17,172 bases of DNA from Pseudomonadota bacterium (lineage in GTDB: Bacteria; Pseudomonadota; Alphaproteobacteria; Sphingomonadales; Sphingomonadaceae): assembly GCA_023433445.1 (NCBI GenBank), contig JAEZCS010000077.1:1-17172 (forward strand), in the 5' to 3' direction. The first letter of the stretch is position 1. Each line of letters starts with the position of its first letter. Below the pieces are notes generated by a model. That model was given only the letters and a program-made list of their open reading frames with translations, made no database searches and was not told the origin of the DNA. The position numbers and the translations under genes were made by a program. Below are positions 14,830 to 17,172 of this stretch, in pieces.

Positions 14830-15626
14830 TGCCGATCGAACTGCATGACGATGTTGCGGCGCTGATGCGTGAGGTAGCGCGGGACATAGTCATGCCGCGC
14901 TATCAGACTTTGCGCGCCGAGGAGATAAGCGAGAAGGCGACGGATGACTTCGTCACGATAGCCGATCAGGAAAGCGAGATCAGGCTCGCCGAGGGGTTGA
15001 GCCAAATCCTGCCCGATGCGGGCATTATCGGGGAAGAGGCCTGCGCCGCCGATCCGGCGATATTGGAACGTGCTGGTGATGGGCTCAACTGGATCATCGA
15101 CCCGATCGACGGCACTGGCAATTTCGCGGCGGGACGGCCGCCCTTTGGCATCATGATCGCCCTGGCGGATGCCGGGACGACATTGGCGGGATGGATATTG
15201 GATCCGCTGACGGGCCGCCTCTGTCATGCGACATTGGGTGCTGGCAGCTATATCGATGGCGAGCAGGTGCATGCGAAGGAAAGCGGCGATCCGCTGCCCG
15301 TTGCGGCGCTGGCGGTCTATTTCATGTCGGACGAGGAACGCGCGGATATTCAGGAACGCGCCGCCGACAAATTTGCTGTCGTGGACATCCCACGCTGTGC
15401 GGCGGAGCAGTATCCCCGGTTGGTGCTAGGCCAGAATGACGTGTCGGTCTTTGCACGGACATTGCCGTGGGACCATGCTGCCGGCACGCTGTTTCTGAAC
15501 GAGGCTGGCGGTTGTTGCCAGCGACTGGACGGCTCGCCTTATCTGGTTGGCGATCTGCAGCGCGGGTTGTTGGGGGCTTCTTCACCGCGGATGTGGGATT
15601 TGGCGGCGGGCGTGCTGTTTCGCTGA
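14829..15626 (+). CDS. Inositol monophosphatase family protein (possible HisN-type phosphatase)
   Basis: A 265-residue Mg-dependent, Li-sensitive-type phosphatase fold. It has FVTIADQESE, the metal-binding pair GEE (Glu69-Glu70), WIIDPIDGTGNFAAG (Asp91, Asp94) and the C-terminal LPWDHAAGTLFLNEAGG (Trp214, Asp215). Members act on inositol phosphates, 3'-phosphoadenosine phosphates, fructose bisphosphate or histidinol phosphate; the substrate here cannot be decided. Its pairing with argJ (ATG shares the A of the argJ TGA, as TGATG) suggests coupled translation and perhaps an amino-acid role such as histidinol-phosphate phosphatase, but that is inference. No strong ribosome site of its own. Length is typical. 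It is convergent with trxA. Confidence 0.88.
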   Translation: MPIELHDDVAALMREVARDIVMPRYQTLRAEEISEKATDDFVTIADQESEIRLAEGLSQILPDAGIIGEEACAADPAILERAGDGLNWIIDPIDGTGNFAAGRPPFGIMIALADAGTTLAGWILDPLTGRLCHATLGAGSYIDGEQVHAKESGDPLPVAALAVYFMSDEERADIQERAADKFAVVDIPRCAAEQYPRLVLGQNDVSVFARTLPWDHAAGTLFLNEAGGCCQRLDGSPYLVGDLQRGLLGASSPRMWDLAAGVLFR

Positions 15627-15668
15627 GGTCAGGGTGCGCCGGGGGGTTGCGCGCTCCCCTTCCCTAGC

Positions 15669-15691
15669 CCCCTCCCCTGAAGGGGAGAGGG
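15669..15691. repeat. GC-rich inverted repeat between convergent genes, REP-like
   Basis: CCC-CTCCCC-TGAA-GGGGAG-A-GGG forms a 9-bp stem with one bulged A and a TGAA loop, in the 80-bp gap between the convergent phosphatase gene and trxA. Neither strand has a T-run after it, so it is not a textbook intrinsic terminator, although it could end transcription poorly on both sides. CCCCTCCCC-type hairpins are common intergenic repeats in sphingomonad-like genomes as I recall; that identity is unverified. Confidence 0.5.
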
Positions 15692-15706
15692 AATAAGAAG
15701 GGCGGG

Positions 15707-16027
15707 TTAGAGGACGCTTTCGATCCAGCCTTTAAGGGCGCTTTTCGGGGCAGCGCCGACCTTGGTGGCGGCTGCCTCGCCATTCTTGAAAAGGATCATC
15801 GTTGGGATTCCGCGCACGCCATATTTGCCCGGCGCGTCCGGATTCTCGTCGATGTTGATCTTGGCGATCGTGACCTGATCAGCCAGTTCCTCGGAGATTT
15901 CTTCCAAGGCGGGGCCGATCATCTTGCAGGGGCCGCACCATTCTGCCCAGAAATCGACAAGCACGGGCTTGTCGGCGTCGATCACGTCCGCCTGAAAGCT
16001 GGAGTCGGTGACTGCCTTGGTTGCCAT
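15707..16027 (-). CDS. trxA: Thioredoxin 1
   Basis: A 106-residue thioredoxin that reduces disulfides in cytoplasmic proteins such as ribonucleotide reductase and is itself reduced by thioredoxin reductase. The active site is FWAEWCGPCKMIGPA (Cys31, Cys34) and the cis-proline is Pro75 in VRGIPTMILFKNG. The size is typical. The frame is open to 16117, but ATG at 16027 is preceded by a perfect AAGGAG at 8-base spacing and gives the canonical N-terminus MATKAVTDSSF. It starts 28 bp after the addA stop on the same strand, so it is probably co-transcribed with addA. Confidence 0.97.
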   Translation of the reverse strand: MATKAVTDSSFQADVIDADKPVLVDFWAEWCGPCKMIGPALEEISEELADQVTIAKINIDENPDAPGKYGVRGIPTMILFKNGEAAATKVGAAPKSALKGWIESVL

Positions 16028-16055
16028 AAATATATCTCCTTGAGTTGGCGGATAT

Positions 16056-17172
16056 CTAGGATGGTGACGCATCCGTCTCAACAGGTGAGAGCGGCAAATT
16101 CTCCTGCGCGGGTGCAAAGCCCGGCTTGTGCGCGGCCAAAAGATCGGCCGGTAGCGTGATGAGGCGCGGGGCGCTGGTGTAGAGGAGCGCGGCTTCGATC
16201 CTGCGATCGGGGAAGATCACCTGCAGGGCGGCAGCATAGGCCGCCATCTGCCTGACATGCGCGGTTGGAACTTCATCGACATTCATAGGCGCGACGCGGC
16301 CAGTCTTGAAATCGACCACCTGAACCAGTTCGGAGCCTACGCAGAGACGATCCACCGTGCCGGATATCACCATCTCACCCACCACCGCCGCGACGGGCGC
16401 TTCGGCAAGTGCGCCAGGGGTGAATAGCGGGGCGAAGGCGCTGTCCTCTATGACCCGAAGAGCCTGCATGATGACGTCATGACGCAAGGATGCGTCGGTC
16501 GCGCCCTGCTGTTCCAACCAGCGGTCAGCGCGGACACGGCGTTCGTCCGGGACCACGTCCGGCAGCCGTTCGAACAGGGCATGAAGCCAGCGACCGCGAT
16601 CGCTTGCCGCCTTCATCGCGGGCGTCGGCGGTGGATAGGGCACATCATCTTCCACGGGCGCGGACGGCGCGAGTGGCCGGGGGGGTCGCGCTTCCCCGGG
16701 CGCAGGCTGGCGGAGCCATGCGGGCTCGGCGGTTACCACCTTCTCGATGACCGCGCTCTTCTCTGGCGCGCGGGGAGACAGCGTCTCCATTCCCTGCCAG
16801 CGTCGGCGAGCACCCCAGAGCGGATCTTCCTCCCACTCCGCGCCAAGAGCAGCCAGCGCGGTTTCTACGGCAGTGAACCAGCTTTCCGGTTGCGCCATAC
16901 CACGCGCGCGGGGCCCGAGCGAACCTGTGACCACCAGCCGTTCTTCCGCGCGGGTCAGGGCGACATAGAGCAGCCGCCAATGCTCCTCTCGCTCGGCGGC
17001 TTTCGCCTCTTCCAAAACCTGCCCGATGGGACCGAGCCGTTCGGACTTGCGCGGGGCGAGGATGGGCAAGCCATTCCATGCAAGCGAGTCGCTGCGGGCT
17101 CCCGCGTCTGGATCAAGGCAGGCGTCTGCCAAAATGACGACAGGGGCCTGCAAGCCTTTCGCTCCATGCACC
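16056..17172 (-). CDS. addA: AddA-type helicase-nuclease subunit, 5' part cut by window edge
   Basis: This is the C-terminal 371 residues or so of the AddA subunit of the AddAB double-strand-break repair helicase/nuclease. The frame enters from the right edge at Val of VHGAKGLQAPVVILAD, a UvrD-family helicase motif V, so it is open beyond the window. Motif VI follows as EEHWRLLYVALTRAEERLVV (about 62-81). A RecB-type nuclease domain comes next: RGRWLHALFERLPD (His196), GTVDRLCVG (Asp274), VVDFKTGR (Asp287, Lys289) and QMAAYAAAL, numbered from the window edge. The layout fits the alphaproteobacterial AddA, which makes recombinogenic 3' ends. The stop is TAG at 16058-16056, 28 bp before trxA. 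A long Pro/Arg-rich linker separates the helicase and nuclease parts. Confidence 0.93.
   Translation of the reverse strand, partial: VHGAKGLQAPVVILADACLDPDAGARSDSLAWNGLPILAPRKSERLGPIGQVLEEAKAAEREEHWRLLYVALTRAEERLVVTGSLGPRARGMAQPESWFTAVETALAALGAEWEEDPLWGARRRWQGMETLSPRAPEKSAVIEKVVTAEPAWLRQPAPGEARPPRPLAPSAPVEDDVPYPPPTPAMKAASDRGRWLHALFERLPDVVPDERRVRADRWLEQQGATDASLRHDVIMQALRVIEDSAFAPLFTPGALAEAPVAAVVGEMVISGTVDRLCVGSELVQVVDFKTGRVAPMNVDEVPTAHVRQMAAYAAALQVIFPDRRIEAALLYTSAPRLITLPADLLAAHKPGFAPAQENLPLSPVETDASPS

Noticed and set aside
1..17172. CRISPR arrays, insertion sequences, prophage or defence genes
   Set aside because: No regularly spaced repeats, transposase, phage or toxin-antitoxin proteins were seen on either strand.

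Overview
The window looks like chromosomal DNA of a GC-rich alphaproteobacterium, most likely Sphingomonadales (Sphingobium/Sphingomonas-like). Reasons: the style of the proteins, the run dacC-tmk-holB-metG-tatD-MBL, and a secA that faces an argJ/inositol-monophosphatase pair. This lineage call rests on remembered gene order and protein style, not on a search. Almost all of the sequence is coding and housekeeping.

Layout. (1) Positions 1-8721 are a minus-strand block, read from right to left: mltB-type lytic transglycosylase, dacC (PBP5-type carboxypeptidase), tmk, holB, metG, tatD, a PhnP-like metallo-beta-lactamase-fold hydrolase, a membrane-anchored retropepsin-like protease, and a KgtP-like MFS permease cut by the left edge. 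From dacC onward the genes overlap by 4 bp or lie within about 45 bp of each other, so this is probably one transcript with coupled translation. (2) Positions 8722-10219 are a mixed segment: tRNA-Ser(UGA), a 78-residue conserved-looking protein, an intergenic stretch with a minus-strand terminator and an adjacent long hairpin, and a DUF983 membrane protein. (3) Positions 10220-13488, minus strand: secA with its own sigma70-like promoter, preceded by a small secreted proline-rich protein. (4) Positions 13603-15626, plus strand: argJ and an inositol-monophosphatase-family gene sharing one base. (5) Positions 15707-17172, minus strand: trxA after the 3' part of addA, which is cut by the right edge.

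Working together: the first block joins peptidoglycan trimming (MltB, DacC) to dTTP supply (Tmk), the replication clamp loader (HolB) and Met-tRNA charging (MetG). The secA segment serves protein export. argJ is in arginine synthesis. addA/trxA joins double-strand-break repair to disulfide reduction.

No CRISPR array, insertion sequence, prophage, toxin-antitoxin pair or defence system is visible. The best candidate for something undescribed is a small RNA on the minus strand at about 9369-9500. It has a complete intrinsic terminator, a 12-of-13-bp hairpin next to it, and upstream a loop carrying CCUCCU, yet no minus-strand protein gene that could own the terminator.
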